Notes under the pieces: generated by a model
Seen by the model: only the letters and a program-made list of their open reading frames with translations
The model's database searches: none
What the model was told of the DNA's origin: nothing
Origin: CADEDH01 sp041394285
Lineage (GTDB): Bacteria > Actinomycetota > Acidimicrobiia > Acidimicrobiales > SZUA-35
Reading direction: 5' to 3'
Assembly: GCA_041394285.1 (NCBI GenBank)
Contig: JAWKIL010000015.1
Span: 1 to 64,000, forward strand
DNA length: 64,000 bases
In this document: piece by piece, positions 9,924 through 18,242 of the stretch
Layout of the letters: every line of letters starts with the position of its first letter
Position numbering within the stretch: the stretch's first letter is position 1
Position numbers and translations under genes: made by a program

Positions 9924-11165
9924 ATGGTGACGATCGACCTGTACTCGGCCGCCAGCTACGCCGGGGGTCAACCCCACGACCAGTTCGCCTGGCTGCGCCG
10001 CCACGATCCGGTCCACCGCCACCTCCTGCCCGACGGCAGCTCCTACTGGGCCGTCACCCGCCACGCCGACGTGGTGACCGTGGGCCGGGACCACGAGCGG
10101 TTCTCGTCGCAACCCACGATCATGATCGAGGGGGGCGAGGCCGGAGCCGCCGGCGACGACCACGTGATGATGCTCATGGCCGACCCGCCGCTCCACACCC
10201 GCATGCGGCGCCTGGTCAGCGGCCGGTTCACGCCCCGGGCGGCCCGGGCCCTCCGGCCCCGCGTCACCGAGCTGGCCACCCGCATCGTCGACGAGGTGGT
10301 CGAGGCCGGGCGCTGCGATCTGGTGACCGACCTGGCCGGCGAGATGCCGAGCTTCGTGATCGCCGACGTCCTGGGCATCCCCCTGGCGGACGGACGGGCG
10401 CTGTACCACCACACCGAGGCCCTCCACGCCACGGTGGAGGCAGTGGGGGTGGAGGCCAAGCAGGCTGCGTTCCGGGAGATGATGGCCTACGCCGGGCGAA
10501 CGTATGCGGCCAAGCGGGCCGCCCCCGCCGACGACCTGTCCTCGCTGCTGGCCACCGGAGAGCTCGACGGCCGCCCCATCGACGAGATGGATTTCTTCCT
10601 GTGGTTCCTGCTGCTGGTCGACGCCGGTGGGGACACCACCCGCAACCTGGTGGGCGCCGGGCTGTGGGCCCTGTTCCAGGAGCCGGCCGCCCTCGACCAT
10701 CTCCGCTCCCTGGTGGAGGCGGGCGCTCCCCTGGGAGCGGCGGTGGAGGAGCTCCTGCGCTGGGTGAGCCCCGTCATCTACATGCGCCGCACCGCCACCG
10801 CCGACACCGAGCTGGCCGGCCAGCCGATCGCCGCCGGCGATCGGGTGGTCGTCTACTACGGTTCGGCCAACCGGGACCCGGCGGTGTTCGACCAACCCGA
10901 TCGGCTCGACCTCGCCCGGGCCGCCAATCCCCACGTGGCCTTCGGCGGGGGCGGCCCCCACTTCTGCCTCGGGGCCCACCTGGCCCGGATCGAGATCGAA
11001 GCGCTGCTGGCTGAGATCGTGGGCCGGCTCGATGGTCTGGCCCCGGCCGCCGAGCCCACCTGGATGGCGTCGAACTTCGTGTTCGGCCCCGCCACCCTCC
11101 CCGTCACATTCACCCCGGGGGCCCGCACCCCGGAACCCCGAGCCGCCGGAGCGCGCCGTGGCTGA
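9924..11165 (+). CDS. Cytochrome P450
   Basis: A 413-residue soluble bacterial P450 monooxygenase. The I-helix oxygen-activation motif is AGGDTT (residues 234-239), the K-helix ExxR is in VEELLRW, and the haem-binding loop FGGGGPHFCLGAHLAR carries the axial Cys348. HHTEALHATVEA and the Met/His-rich region around residue 75 suggest a CYP125/CYP142/CYP124-like group that acts on isoprenoid or steroid side chains, but I cannot assign a subfamily confidently. No ferredoxin gene is adjacent. It starts 4 bases after the SDR stop and overlaps the next gene by 8 bases. Confidence 0.93.
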   Translation: MVTIDLYSAASYAGGQPHDQFAWLRRHDPVHRHLLPDGSSYWAVTRHADVVTVGRDHERFSSQPTIMIEGGEAGAAGDDHVMMLMADPPLHTRMRRLVSGRFTPRAARALRPRVTELATRIVDEVVEAGRCDLVTDLAGEMPSFVIADVLGIPLADGRALYHHTEALHATVEAVGVEAKQAAFREMMAYAGRTYAAKRAAPADDLSSLLATGELDGRPIDEMDFFLWFLLLVDAGGDTTRNLVGAGLWALFQEPAALDHLRSLVEAGAPLGAAVEELLRWVSPVIYMRRTATADTELAGQPIAAGDRVVVYYGSANRDPAVFDQPDRLDLARAANPHVAFGGGGPHFCLGAHLARIEIEALLAEIVGRLDGLAPAAEPTWMASNFVFGPATLPVTFTPGARTPEPRAAGARRG

Positions 11166-12372
11166 CGCCGACCTGCCCCCGTTCACCCCGTCGATCGTGC
11201 GGCGGACGCCGGTCCCCCCCACCGTCTCCCAGCCGGTGGCCACGCCGTTGTGGCCCTCGGTGGTGTACCGGGCCGCCGACGCCGACGAGCTCGACCGGAT
11301 CTACGAAGGTGAGCTGCCCGGTTACAGCTACGCCCGGGAGGGGCACCCCAACGCCGATGTGCTGGCGGCCAAGATCGACCTGCTGGAGGGTCGCCGCCCG
11401 GGCCCGGCGATCCCGGCCGGGATCGTGTCGAGCTCGGGCATGGCGGCGGTGTCGGCCGTTGTGCTCGGCCTGCTCCGGGCCGGGGACCACGTGGCCGCCG
11501 GGAACCAGCTCTACGGCCGCTCGCTGCGCCTGGTGACGGCCGACCTGCCCCGGATGGGGTTCGCCACCTCGCTGTTCGATCCCACCGACGCCGCCTCGGT
11601 GGAGGCCGCCCTCACACCAGCCACCCGCATGATCCTGGTGGAGGTGGTGTCGAACCCGACGCTGCGGGTGGCCGACATGGAGGCCATCGTGGCCCTGGCG
11701 CAGGAGCGGGGGATCCCGGTGGTGGTCGACAACACGTTCACCACCCCCCGGATGTACCAACCGCTGGCCCAGGGGGCCGACGTCGTGATCCACTCGGTCA
11801 CCAAGCTCCTGGGGGGCCACGCCGACGTGACCCTCGGCTACACCGCCACCGAGAACCCCGACCTGGCCGCCGCCATCCGCACCGCCGCCGTCACCTGGGG
11901 GTTCGCCCCGTCACCGTTCGACTGCTGGTTGGCCGAGCGGGGACTGCACACCTTCGAGGTCCGCTACGACCGGGCCGAGGCCAACGCCGTCGCCGTGGCC
12001 GACGCCCTGGCCGAGCTGGCCGGCGTGCGGGCCGTGCTCTACCCGGGCCGGGCCGACCACCCCGACCGGGCCCGGGCCCAGAAGCTGTTTGGGCCCCGCA
12101 CCGGCAACATGGTCAGCTTCGTGCTGGACGGCGGACGGGCCGAGGTCAACGCCTTCCTCCGGGCCGCCGCCGCCATCCCGTTCGCCCCCACCCTGGGCGA
12201 CGTGGCCACCACGATCTCGCATCCGGCGTCGTCGTCGCACCGGGCCCTCACCGCCGAGGCCCGGGAGGCGCTGGGCATGCCCGAGGGCTTCATCCGGCTG
12301 TCGGTCGGGATCGAGGATCCCGACCTGCTGATCGACGAGCTCAGCGCCGCCGTCGCCGCAGCCCGAAATTAG
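11158..12372 (+). CDS. PLP-dependent trans-sulfuration enzyme (cystathionine gamma-synthase/lyase type)
   Basis: A fold-type I PLP enzyme of the Cys/Met metabolism family, 404 residues. The Schiff-base Lys216 is in HSVTKLLGGHAD. GYSYAREGHPNADVLAAKI is the usual N-terminal motif with the Tyr/Arg that contact the neighbouring subunit. VDNTFTTP carries the Asp that binds the pyridine nitrogen. It could be a cystathionine gamma-lyase, methionine gamma-lyase or O-succinylhomoserine sulfhydrylase; the family is hard to subdivide by eye. The GTG at 11158 overlaps the P450 stop by 8 bases, so it is cotranslated with an oxidative cassette, an unusual setting for a sulfur enzyme. Confidence 0.9.
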   Translation: MADADLPPFTPSIVRRTPVPPTVSQPVATPLWPSVVYRAADADELDRIYEGELPGYSYAREGHPNADVLAAKIDLLEGRRPGPAIPAGIVSSSGMAAVSAVVLGLLRAGDHVAAGNQLYGRSLRLVTADLPRMGFATSLFDPTDAASVEAALTPATRMILVEVVSNPTLRVADMEAIVALAQERGIPVVVDNTFTTPRMYQPLAQGADVVIHSVTKLLGGHADVTLGYTATENPDLAAAIRTAAVTWGFAPSPFDCWLAERGLHTFEVRYDRAEANAVAVADALAELAGVRAVLYPGRADHPDRARAQKLFGPRTGNMVSFVLDGGRAEVNAFLRAAAAIPFAPTLGDVATTISHPASSSHRALTAEAREALGMPEGFIRLSVGIEDPDLLIDELSAAVAAARN

Positions 12373-12379
12373 GTGTCGC

Positions 12380-12398
12380 AGCGGCGCTGAGCGCCGCT
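12380..12398 (+). terminator. Hairpin after the P450-PLP operon
   Basis: AGCGGCGC-TGA-GCGCCGCT is a perfect 8-bp GC stem with a 3-base loop, starting 8 bases after the PLP gene stop. There is no U-tract. It ends just before the aroQ -10 box. Confidence 0.5.
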
Positions 12399-12406
12399 CA
12401 GGCTCC

Positions 12407-12412
12407 TAAGAT
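12407..12412 (+). promoter_or_regulatory. -10 box TAAGAT, leaderless start
   Basis: TAAGAT lies 5 bases before the GTG of aroQ, with no Shine-Dalgarno sequence between. Confidence 0.5.
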
Positions 12413-12417
12413 CGGGC

Positions 12418-12864
12418 GTGGCCCATCAGATCCTCGTGCTCAACGGTCCCAACCTCAACCTGCTCGGCACGCGGGAGCCGACCGTCTACGGATCCGACAC
12501 GCTGGTCGACATCCTGGCCGACCTGCGGGAGCTGGCCGCCGCCCGTGGAGCCGAGCTCCGCGACGCCCAGAGCAACGTGGAGGGCGAGCTGATCAACGCC
12601 CTGCACGACGCCCGCACCTGGGCCGACGGCGTCGTGTTCAATCCTGGCGCCTTCACCCACTACAGCTACGCGCTGCGCGACGCCATCTCCGCCGTGGAGC
12701 TGCCGGTGGTGGAGACGCACCTGTCGAACGTGCACGCCCGGGAGGCGTTCCGCCACACGTCGGTGCTGAGCGCGGTGTGCCTGGGGGTGGTGGCCGGTTT
12801 CGGCCGCCACAGCTATGCAGTGGCCCTCGACGCCCTGATCCGCCACCTCGACGCCAAGGCCTGA
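12418..12864 (+). CDS. aroQ: 3-dehydroquinate dehydratase, type II
   Basis: Dehydrates 3-dehydroquinate to 3-dehydroshikimate in the shikimate pathway or, in reverse logic, in quinate breakdown. At 148 residues it is the normal dodecameric type II size. LNGPNLNLLGTREPTVYG holds the flexible lid with Arg19 and catalytic Tyr24. NPGAFTHYS binds the substrate carboxylate, and ETHLSNVHAREAFRH carries catalytic His101. The GTG start fits the leaderless promoter. No other shikimate genes lie nearby, so it may serve either biosynthesis or catabolism of quinate-type compounds that feed the protocatechuate pathway hinted at by the LigU/LigI pair. Confidence 0.95.
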   Translation: MAHQILVLNGPNLNLLGTREPTVYGSDTLVDILADLRELAAARGAELRDAQSNVEGELINALHDARTWADGVVFNPGAFTHYSYALRDAISAVELPVVETHLSNVHAREAFRHTSVLSAVCLGVVAGFGRHSYAVALDALIRHLDAKA

Positions 12865-12897
12865 TCTCTCTCCCCCCCGGACCAGCCTCCGTGGGCC

Positions 12898-12944
12898 GAT
12901 CTGTGGCGCCAGCGCGCAAGATACGGCACCGGGCGCCACAGATC
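12898..12944. terminator. Inverted repeat between convergent genes
   Basis: Perfect 13-bp arms GATCTGTGGCGCC (12898-12910) and GGCGCCACAGATC (12932-12944) are separated by 21 bases. It lies between the convergent aroQ and MFS genes, where a bidirectional transcription stop is expected. The long loop and GATC ends also resemble the other intergenic palindromes of this window. Confidence 0.5.
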
Positions 12945-12978
12945 ACGCCCTGACCGGCCGGGTCAACGAGCGGCCAGG

Positions 12979-14418
12979 TCAACGAGCGGCCCGGTCATGG
13001 CTGGAGCCGGCGGGGAACATCAGGCCGATCGTGACGGCCGAGGCCACGTAGGTACCGATGATCCAGATCCAGGCCCAGCGGAAGCCCTGTAGGCCGCCGT
13101 CGCCGTCGCCGCTGGCCAGCAGGATGACCACTACCGACACCCCGAAGGCGTAGAACACCTGCTGGGCGGTCCGGATCGTGGCGTTGGCGGTGCCGAACCG
13201 GGCGGGGGAGATGTCGCTGAGCCCGGCGCTGGACCAGGTGGCGATGGTGACCCCCGTGCCCAGCCCCACGAGGGTGCTGATCGGCACGAAGCGGGTCCAC
13301 ACTGCCGGTGTGGGTGTCAGCAGGATCAGGTACAAGACATAGCCCAGAGCGCTGCACAGGCAGCCGGCGGCCAGGATCCAGCGGTGGCCCACCCGGTCGG
13401 CCAGGCGACCCGACAGGGGAGCGGCCGCCGCCGACAGCAGGGGCGAGATGATCAGCGCCTTGCCCGTGGTCGTGATCGGCTGGCTCCACGCCTCCTGCAG
13501 CAGCAGCGAGCTGGTGAGCGCGCCGGACGTGAACCCGAGCGAGTACAACGCCACCCCGGCCACGGCCGCGGCGAACGAACGGTGCTCGAACAGGGGTAGC
13601 TCCAGCAGCGGCTCGGGGTGGCGGGCCGAGCGTCGCAGCAGCATCGGCACCAGCGCCAGCCCGGTCACGATCAGAGCGATGACCCGGGGATCGGTGATCC
13701 CCCAGTGCTCGCTCTCCACGATCCCGAACATGATCGAGGCGATGGCGGCGGTGCCGATCACCACCCCCACCAGGTCGATCCGTCCGGTGGCATCCGGGTT
13801 CTTCGACTCCCGCAGCAGCCGGGGGCTGACCGCCAGCACCAGCAGGCAGATCGGCACGTTGATCAGGAACACGCCCCGCCACGACCACAGGTCGATGGCG
13901 ATCGATCCCAGCGCCGGCCCGAACACCGCCCCCAGACCGCCGGTGGCCCCCAGGATCCCGATGGCGGTGCTCCGCTTGTTGGGCGGGAAGTCGGGCAGCA
14001 CCACGGCCACTGCGGTGGGCGACAGCACCGCCCCACCGGTGGCCTGCAACACCCGGGCCGCGATGAGCAGGCCCCGGTTGGGGGCCAACCCGCACAGCAC
14101 CGAGCCGAGCAGGAACACGGCCACGGCCGGGATGAACAGCCGCTTGCGGCCGAGGCTGTCGGCCAGGCGCCCGGCCACCAGCAGCAGGGCGCCCACGGTG
14201 ATGTTGTAGCCGGAGATGATCCAGCTGAGCTGGGCGGTCGTCGTACCGAACTCGGAGGCGATCGAGGGGAAGGCCACGTTGACGGCCGAGATGTCGATCA
14301 CCACCAGAAAGAACACGAGGGTGGTGACGAATAGGGCCAGCCAGGCCGTGCGGGGCACGGCATCGGCAGCGCTCGGCTCGGCAGCGGGCCGGGCGGCGGA
14401 CGAGGGCGAGGGGGACAT
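12979..14418 (-). CDS. MFS transporter, 14-TM drug:H+ antiporter (DHA2) type
   Basis: A proton-coupled efflux pump of the EmrB/QacA group, 479 residues with about 14 hydrophobic segments. Motif A between TM2 and TM3 is GRLADSLGRKRLF. The DHA2 motif after TM1 is present in FLVVIDISAVNVAFPSI. Motif C-like glycine/proline residues occur in TM5 (GATGGLGAVFGPALG). The substrate cannot be inferred. A leaderless -10 box and a large inverted repeat directly upstream suggest local repressor control. A 16-base direct duplication (GTCAACGAGCGGCC-type) lies at the 3' end. Confidence 0.92.
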   Translation of the reverse strand: MSPSPSSAARPAAEPSAADAVPRTAWLALFVTTLVFFLVVIDISAVNVAFPSIASEFGTTTAQLSWIISGYNITVGALLLVAGRLADSLGRKRLFIPAVAVFLLGSVLCGLAPNRGLLIAARVLQATGGAVLSPTAVAVVLPDFPPNKRSTAIGILGATGGLGAVFGPALGSIAIDLWSWRGVFLINVPICLLVLAVSPRLLRESKNPDATGRIDLVGVVIGTAAIASIMFGIVESEHWGITDPRVIALIVTGLALVPMLLRRSARHPEPLLELPLFEHRSFAAAVAGVALYSLGFTSGALTSSLLLQEAWSQPITTTGKALIISPLLSAAAAPLSGRLADRVGHRWILAAGCLCSALGYVLYLILLTPTPAVWTRFVPISTLVGLGTGVTIATWSSAGLSDISPARFGTANATIRTAQQVFYAFGVSVVVILLASGDGDGGLQGFRWAWIWIIGTYVASAVTIGLMFPAGSSHDRAAR

Positions 14419-14424
14419 CGACGA

Positions 14425-14430
14425 AGGCTA
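14425..14430 (-). promoter_or_regulatory. -10 box TAGCCT of the MFS gene, leaderless start
   Basis: Read on the minus strand, TAGCCT is followed by 6 bases and the ATG. Confidence 0.5.
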
Positions 14431-14433
14431 CCC

Positions 14434-14467
14434 GGGGCCGTTCGGCCCGGTCCGAACGGCTGGCCCC
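14434..14467. promoter_or_regulatory. Candidate operator of the MFS gene
   Basis: Inverted repeat: GGGGCC-GTTCGG (14434-14445) against CCGAAC (14452-14457) and GGCCCC (14462-14467), with a 4-base asymmetry. It lies just upstream of the MFS -10 box and would cover its -35 region, the place where a TetR/MarR-type repressor would act. No regulator gene is adjacent. Confidence 0.4.
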
Positions 14468-14540
14468 ATGGCGGGCCGGGCGCTAACCCCGGTCGGCCGG
14501 CGGCCGATCTGATTTTGCAGAACCAGTGGAATGGAGAGCA

Positions 14541-15194
14541 GTGGCGGATCGCCCTCGCCCGGAACCAAGCGAGCCAAGCCCCAGCCGGCGCGCCCGGTTG
14601 GGCTCGGTCGCGCCTGGTCTGGGGGCGGCGGCCACGCTGGCGGCGTTGGGGCTCCTGGGCTGGTCGGCGGCCACGACGGCCTCCGCCCGCATCGCCGGCA
14701 GCACCGATGCCGCCGGGTCGCTGCTCCAGGCGGCATCGGTGTCGCTGGAGCGCGACGGCTCGGCTCCGGGCGGTGGCCTCGCCAGCGACCTGCTGGTCGA
14801 TGCCCACGGCCTGTTCCCCGGTGTGGTGGTGGAACGCTGCCTGCCCGTGCGCTACTCGGGTTCGCTCGACGACGTCCCGCTCGTCCTGTCGGCCCGGATC
14901 ACGGGGGGCACCGGCCTCGAGCGCTACGTCGACACCGTGGTGACGGTGGGCACCGGCACCGACCCGGACTGCGCCGACTTCTCCAACCGCTCCGGGCCCG
15001 GCTCCGCCACCGCCTGGACCGGCACGCTGGCCGCGCTGACCTCGGGCCATCCCGGTTACGAGCGGGGGCTCGACCTGGCTCGGCTGGCCGACGGCCAGGC
15101 GGTCACGATCCGTTTCCGATTCGAGCTCCAGCCCGACGACGGCGCCCAGGGCCGCTCGGCCGCCGTCCACCTCCGTTTCGAGGTGCGGCCGTGA
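14541..15194 (+). CDS. SipW-substrate-like exported protein 1 (TasA/CalY type)
   Basis: First gene of the surface-fibre locus. The 217-residue protein has a short Arg/Pro-rich N-terminus, one hydrophobic segment (LGAAATLAALGLLGWSAATT) and a beta-rich exported body. The body has the layout of the other TasA/CalY-like proteins here (hydrophobic segment, short linker, SVSLERD strand, CLPVRYSGSLDDVPLVLSA). Two Cys residues (in ERCLPV and PDCADF) may pair. Assignment to the family is by layout and context rather than strong sequence identity. GTG 14541 follows GGAGAG; a GTG at 14526 would add five residues. The stop overlaps the next start as GTGA, so it is coupled to the signal peptidase fusion. 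Confidence 0.65.
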   Translation: MADRPRPEPSEPSPSRRARLGSVAPGLGAAATLAALGLLGWSAATTASARIAGSTDAAGSLLQAASVSLERDGSAPGGGLASDLLVDAHGLFPGVVVERCLPVRYSGSLDDVPLVLSARITGGTGLERYVDTVVTVGTGTDPDCADFSNRSGPGSATAWTGTLAALTSGHPGYERGLDLARLADGQAVTIRFRFELQPDDGAQGRSAAVHLRFEVRP

Positions 15195-18100
15195 CCGGCG
15201 GCGTCATCCGGCAACTCCGGAGGGCGGGCGGACGACTCGTACCGGCCGCCCAGCTCGTGTTGTGGCTCTACCTGTACCTCGTGCTCGTCCTGTGCGTCTG
15301 GGTGGGCATCGGGGCTGGCGTGGGCGGGTGGACGCCGGTGGTGGTGACCTCGGGCTCGATGTCACCCACCGTCCACCCCGGCGACGTGCTGCTGGTGGAA
15401 CGGGACGTCGGCGCCATCGGCCAGCGCTCGATCATCGTGTTCGACCGGGATGGCCAGCGGATCGCCCACCGGGTGTTCTCCGTCGACGACTCCGCCGGTA
15501 CCTACGTGACCAAGGGCGACGCCAACCCCGCCCCCGACACCGACGTGGTGACCGGCCCCGATGTGTTCGGGGTGGGTCGCCTGTTGGTGCCCCTCGTGGG
15601 CCTGCCCGTCGTGTGGCAGGAGCAGGGCGACCTGGTGGCACTGGGGGCATGGGCCGCCGTGACCCTGGCCGGGGCGGGCCACATGGCGGCGGTGGCGGTG
15701 AACCTGCTGCGCCGCCGCGACAGGGGCCGCGCCCGGGCGGCGCCGGTGGCGGCGGCCCAGGTGGGCATCCGGCGGGTGCGCTGGCTGGTGGCCCTCCTGA
15801 TCGGCGCCCACTACCTGCTCGATCCGGCCCGGTTCGATGTGCTGGGCGACGCCGGCAAGCGGGTGTGGATGGTGTCCACCGCGCTGGTGGTGCTGGCCGG
15901 CACGAACGTCCTGTCGAGCCGGCACCGGCCCGACCGTGATCATGGCCTCACCACCGTGGCCGAGCTGGCCATCGACTCCTCGCTGGTGATCCTGCTGGCC
16001 ACCCTCACCGGGACATCGGGCATCGGCTGGGTGCTGTTCGCCCTGCCCATCATCGAGGCCGCCGTCCGGTTCCGCCTGCTCGGCGCCCTCAGCACCTGGA
16101 TCCTCTTGACCGGCCTCACCCTGGTGGCCCGGGTGTGGGCCGTCCAGTACACGGGAGCGGGCGGCCTGCTCGACGAGATGGAGGCCCTGCTCGACCAGCT
16201 CAGCCTGCTGTTCCTGGTGGTGGTGCCGGGCGCCTACCTGGCCGAGCAGCTGATGACCGACGTGCTGATCCAGCAGCGGGCCACCTCCCGGGCCGTCGAC
16301 CGGGGTGCGCTGTTGGAGAGCGTGGCCCAGGCCGGGTTCAAGGTCACCCGGCTGGGCGACGAGCCGCTCCACGCCATCGTGGAAGGGACGATGGCCCTCG
16401 GGTTCGACGCCGTCGACGTGGCCCTCAGCGCCGCCACCGGCGTGTGGCGGACCGTGGCCGCATCCGGGCCGGGGCGGCTTCCCGCCGCCGGCGACGCCGG
16501 CAGTGGGCAGCGGCACGCCGATCTCGCTCACGAGGCGGTGGCCATCGACCGCCACGACCCCGACCATGCCGAGGTGGCGGCGCTGGTGGCCCACGATCTG
16601 TCGCTGGTGCTCGCCCACACCGTCAGCCAGCACGACCACGGCCGCCTCGTGCTGCGGGCCGGCCTGGCGGAAGGGCGGAAGGCGACCAACGACCAGATCG
16701 AGGCCTTCCGACTCCTGGCCGGTCAGGCCACGATCGCCCTCCAGAACGACGACCTGGTGCGCCAGCTCCGCGCCACCCGGGACGACCTCGACCACCAGGC
16801 CCACCACGACGCCCTCACCGGCCTGCCCAACCGGGCCCTGCTGCTCAAGCAGGCGGCGGCGGCCATGGCCGAGCCCGGCGACCGGCCGGCCCTGCTCTTC
16901 CTCGACCTCAACGGGTTCAAGCCGGTCAACGACCGCCTGGGCCACGACATGGGCGACGTGCTGTTGCGGCTCGTGGGGGAGCGGCTGACCAACCTCGCGC
17001 CCGACAACTGCCTGGTGGCCCGCCTCGGGGGCGACGAGTTCACCCTGCTGCTGTCGGGCCTGATCACCGAAGCCGACGCCGAGTCCCTGTCGGCCACGGT
17101 CTGGGACCGGATCCGGGAGCCGTTCGAGCTCAACGGCGACATCGTCCACATCTCCACCAGCATCGGGGTGGCCTTCGGGGAGCCGGGGATGGCCCACGCC
17201 GAGCTGATCCGGCGGGCCGACGTGGCCATGTACGAGGCCAAGCACCGGTCCAAGGACCCGGCCCGGGCGGCAGAGGACGCCGAACGGGGTCGGACGATGG
17301 TCTACCAGGTGTACCGGCCCGACTTCGACCGGGAGGAAGAGCGCCGGGCCGTGCTGGCCGCCGGGATCGCCGAGGCGTTGGCCGGCGACGATCTGCGGAT
17401 CGACTACCGGACGATCCACCAGCTGGCGCCGTCCGGTGGAGGGCCCGGCGGGGTCGAGCGTCGCCGGATCGTGCCGCCGGTGGCCGGACTGGAGGCGCTG
17501 CTGCGCTGGCACCATCCCGAGCTGGGCGACATCGGGGCAGAGGAGATCACGGAGGTCGCCAGCTCGACCGGCCTGCGGGACGCCCTGGCCTGGTGGGTGG
17601 TGGACCGGGTCTGCGGCGACGCTGCCGGCTGGGCCCAACGTCATCCCGACGCCGACTTCTTCGTGTCGCTCGACGGCTGGAGCGACCACGGCGGGCGGGG
17701 GCTGGTCGACAACCTGGAGCGGGCGGTGGCCCTCCACGGCCTGGACCCCGGTCGGCTGCGGGTGGAGATGAGCGAGGCCGTCGTGGCCTCCGAACCCACC
17801 ACCATCGTCTCCTCGCTCCAGGCCCTGCGCCGGCTGGGGGTGGGCGTGCTGCTCGACGATTTCGGCCGGGGCCGTACCTCGCTGTCGCAACTGCCCCACC
17901 TGCCCCTGTCCGGGGTGAAGCTCGATCCGGCTCTGGTGGCCGGAGTGGGCCGGGCCGGCGAAGCAGGGAACGACGCCGAAGCAGGGAACGACGCCGACGC
18001 CGACGAGATCGTGCTCGACTCGATCGTGGGCCTGTGCCGGCGCCTCGGCCTGGTGGTCGTGGCCCAGGGCATCGCCGACGCCGCGCAGCTCGGCGCGGTG

Positions 18101-18241
18101 GCTGCGCTCGGGTGCCAGCTGGGCCAGGGACCGGCCCTCGGCTACCCCGAGCTGGTCGAGCACGTGGAAGCGTCGCTCGCCGCGACCGCGCCCCTGGCCC
18201 CGGGGGCCCAAGGCGGCCCGACCCGGTGGGACGGTCCCTGA
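15191..18241 (+). CDS. SipW-type signal peptidase fused to a membrane sensor, GAF, GGDEF and degenerate EAL domains
   Basis: A 1016-residue fusion. Residues 20-45 are a transmembrane segment followed by a type I signal peptidase of the archaeal/ER (SipW) class. Nucleophile Ser56 is in TSGSMSPTVHPGD, His93 in RIAHRVF takes the place of the bacterial Lys, and Asp110 is in KGDANPAPD. Residues about 150-370 hold roughly seven more membrane segments, followed by a GAF-like region (375-530). The GGDEF domain has an intact motif at 613-617 but no RxxD inhibitory site. In the EAL domain E768-A-L and DDFG (889) remain, but the metal-binding Asn is replaced (VSLDGWS) and AEGVE has become AQGIAD (Q959). 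It therefore probably binds but does not hydrolyse c-di-GMP. Overlapping starts and stops tie it to exported proteins on both sides. The peptidase would process them while the cyclase part signals or senses. Confidence 0.92.
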   Translation: MTGGVIRQLRRAGGRLVPAAQLVLWLYLYLVLVLCVWVGIGAGVGGWTPVVVTSGSMSPTVHPGDVLLVERDVGAIGQRSIIVFDRDGQRIAHRVFSVDDSAGTYVTKGDANPAPDTDVVTGPDVFGVGRLLVPLVGLPVVWQEQGDLVALGAWAAVTLAGAGHMAAVAVNLLRRRDRGRARAAPVAAAQVGIRRVRWLVALLIGAHYLLDPARFDVLGDAGKRVWMVSTALVVLAGTNVLSSRHRPDRDHGLTTVAELAIDSSLVILLATLTGTSGIGWVLFALPIIEAAVRFRLLGALSTWILLTGLTLVARVWAVQYTGAGGLLDEMEALLDQLSLLFLVVVPGAYLAEQLMTDVLIQQRATSRAVDRGALLESVAQAGFKVTRLGDEPLHAIVEGTMALGFDAVDVALSAATGVWRTVAASGPGRLPAAGDAGSGQRHADLAHEAVAIDRHDPDHAEVAALVAHDLSLVLAHTVSQHDHGRLVLRAGLAEGRKATNDQIEAFRLLAGQATIALQNDDLVRQLRATRDDLDHQAHHDALTGLPNRALLLKQAAAAMAEPGDRPALLFLDLNGFKPVNDRLGHDMGDVLLRLVGERLTNLAPDNCLVARLGGDEFTLLLSGLITEADAESLSATVWDRIREPFELNGDIVHISTSIGVAFGEPGMAHAELIRRADVAMYEAKHRSKDPARAAEDAERGRTMVYQVYRPDFDREEERRAVLAAGIAEALAGDDLRIDYRTIHQLAPSGGGPGGVERRRIVPPVAGLEALLRWHHPELGDIGAEEITEVASSTGLRDALAWWVVDRVCGDAAGWAQRHPDADFFVSLDGWSDHGGRGLVDNLERAVALHGLDPGRLRVEMSEAVVASEPTTIVSSLQALRRLGVGVLLDDFGRGRTSLSQLPHLPLSGVKLDPALVAGVGRAGEAGNDAEAGNDADADEIVLDSIVGLCRRLGLVVVAQGIADAAQLGAVAALGCQLGQGPALGYPELVEHVEASLAATAPLAPGAQGGPTRWDGP
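17960..17995 (+). repeat. 18-bp tandem duplication inside the EAL domain
   Basis: GAAGCAGGGAACGACGCC occurs twice head to tail (17960-17977 and 17978-17995) and adds two EAGNDA units in frame, in a loop after the KLD motif. Being in frame, it could vary in copy number without breaking the protein. Confidence 0.85.
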
Positions 18242-18242
18242 C

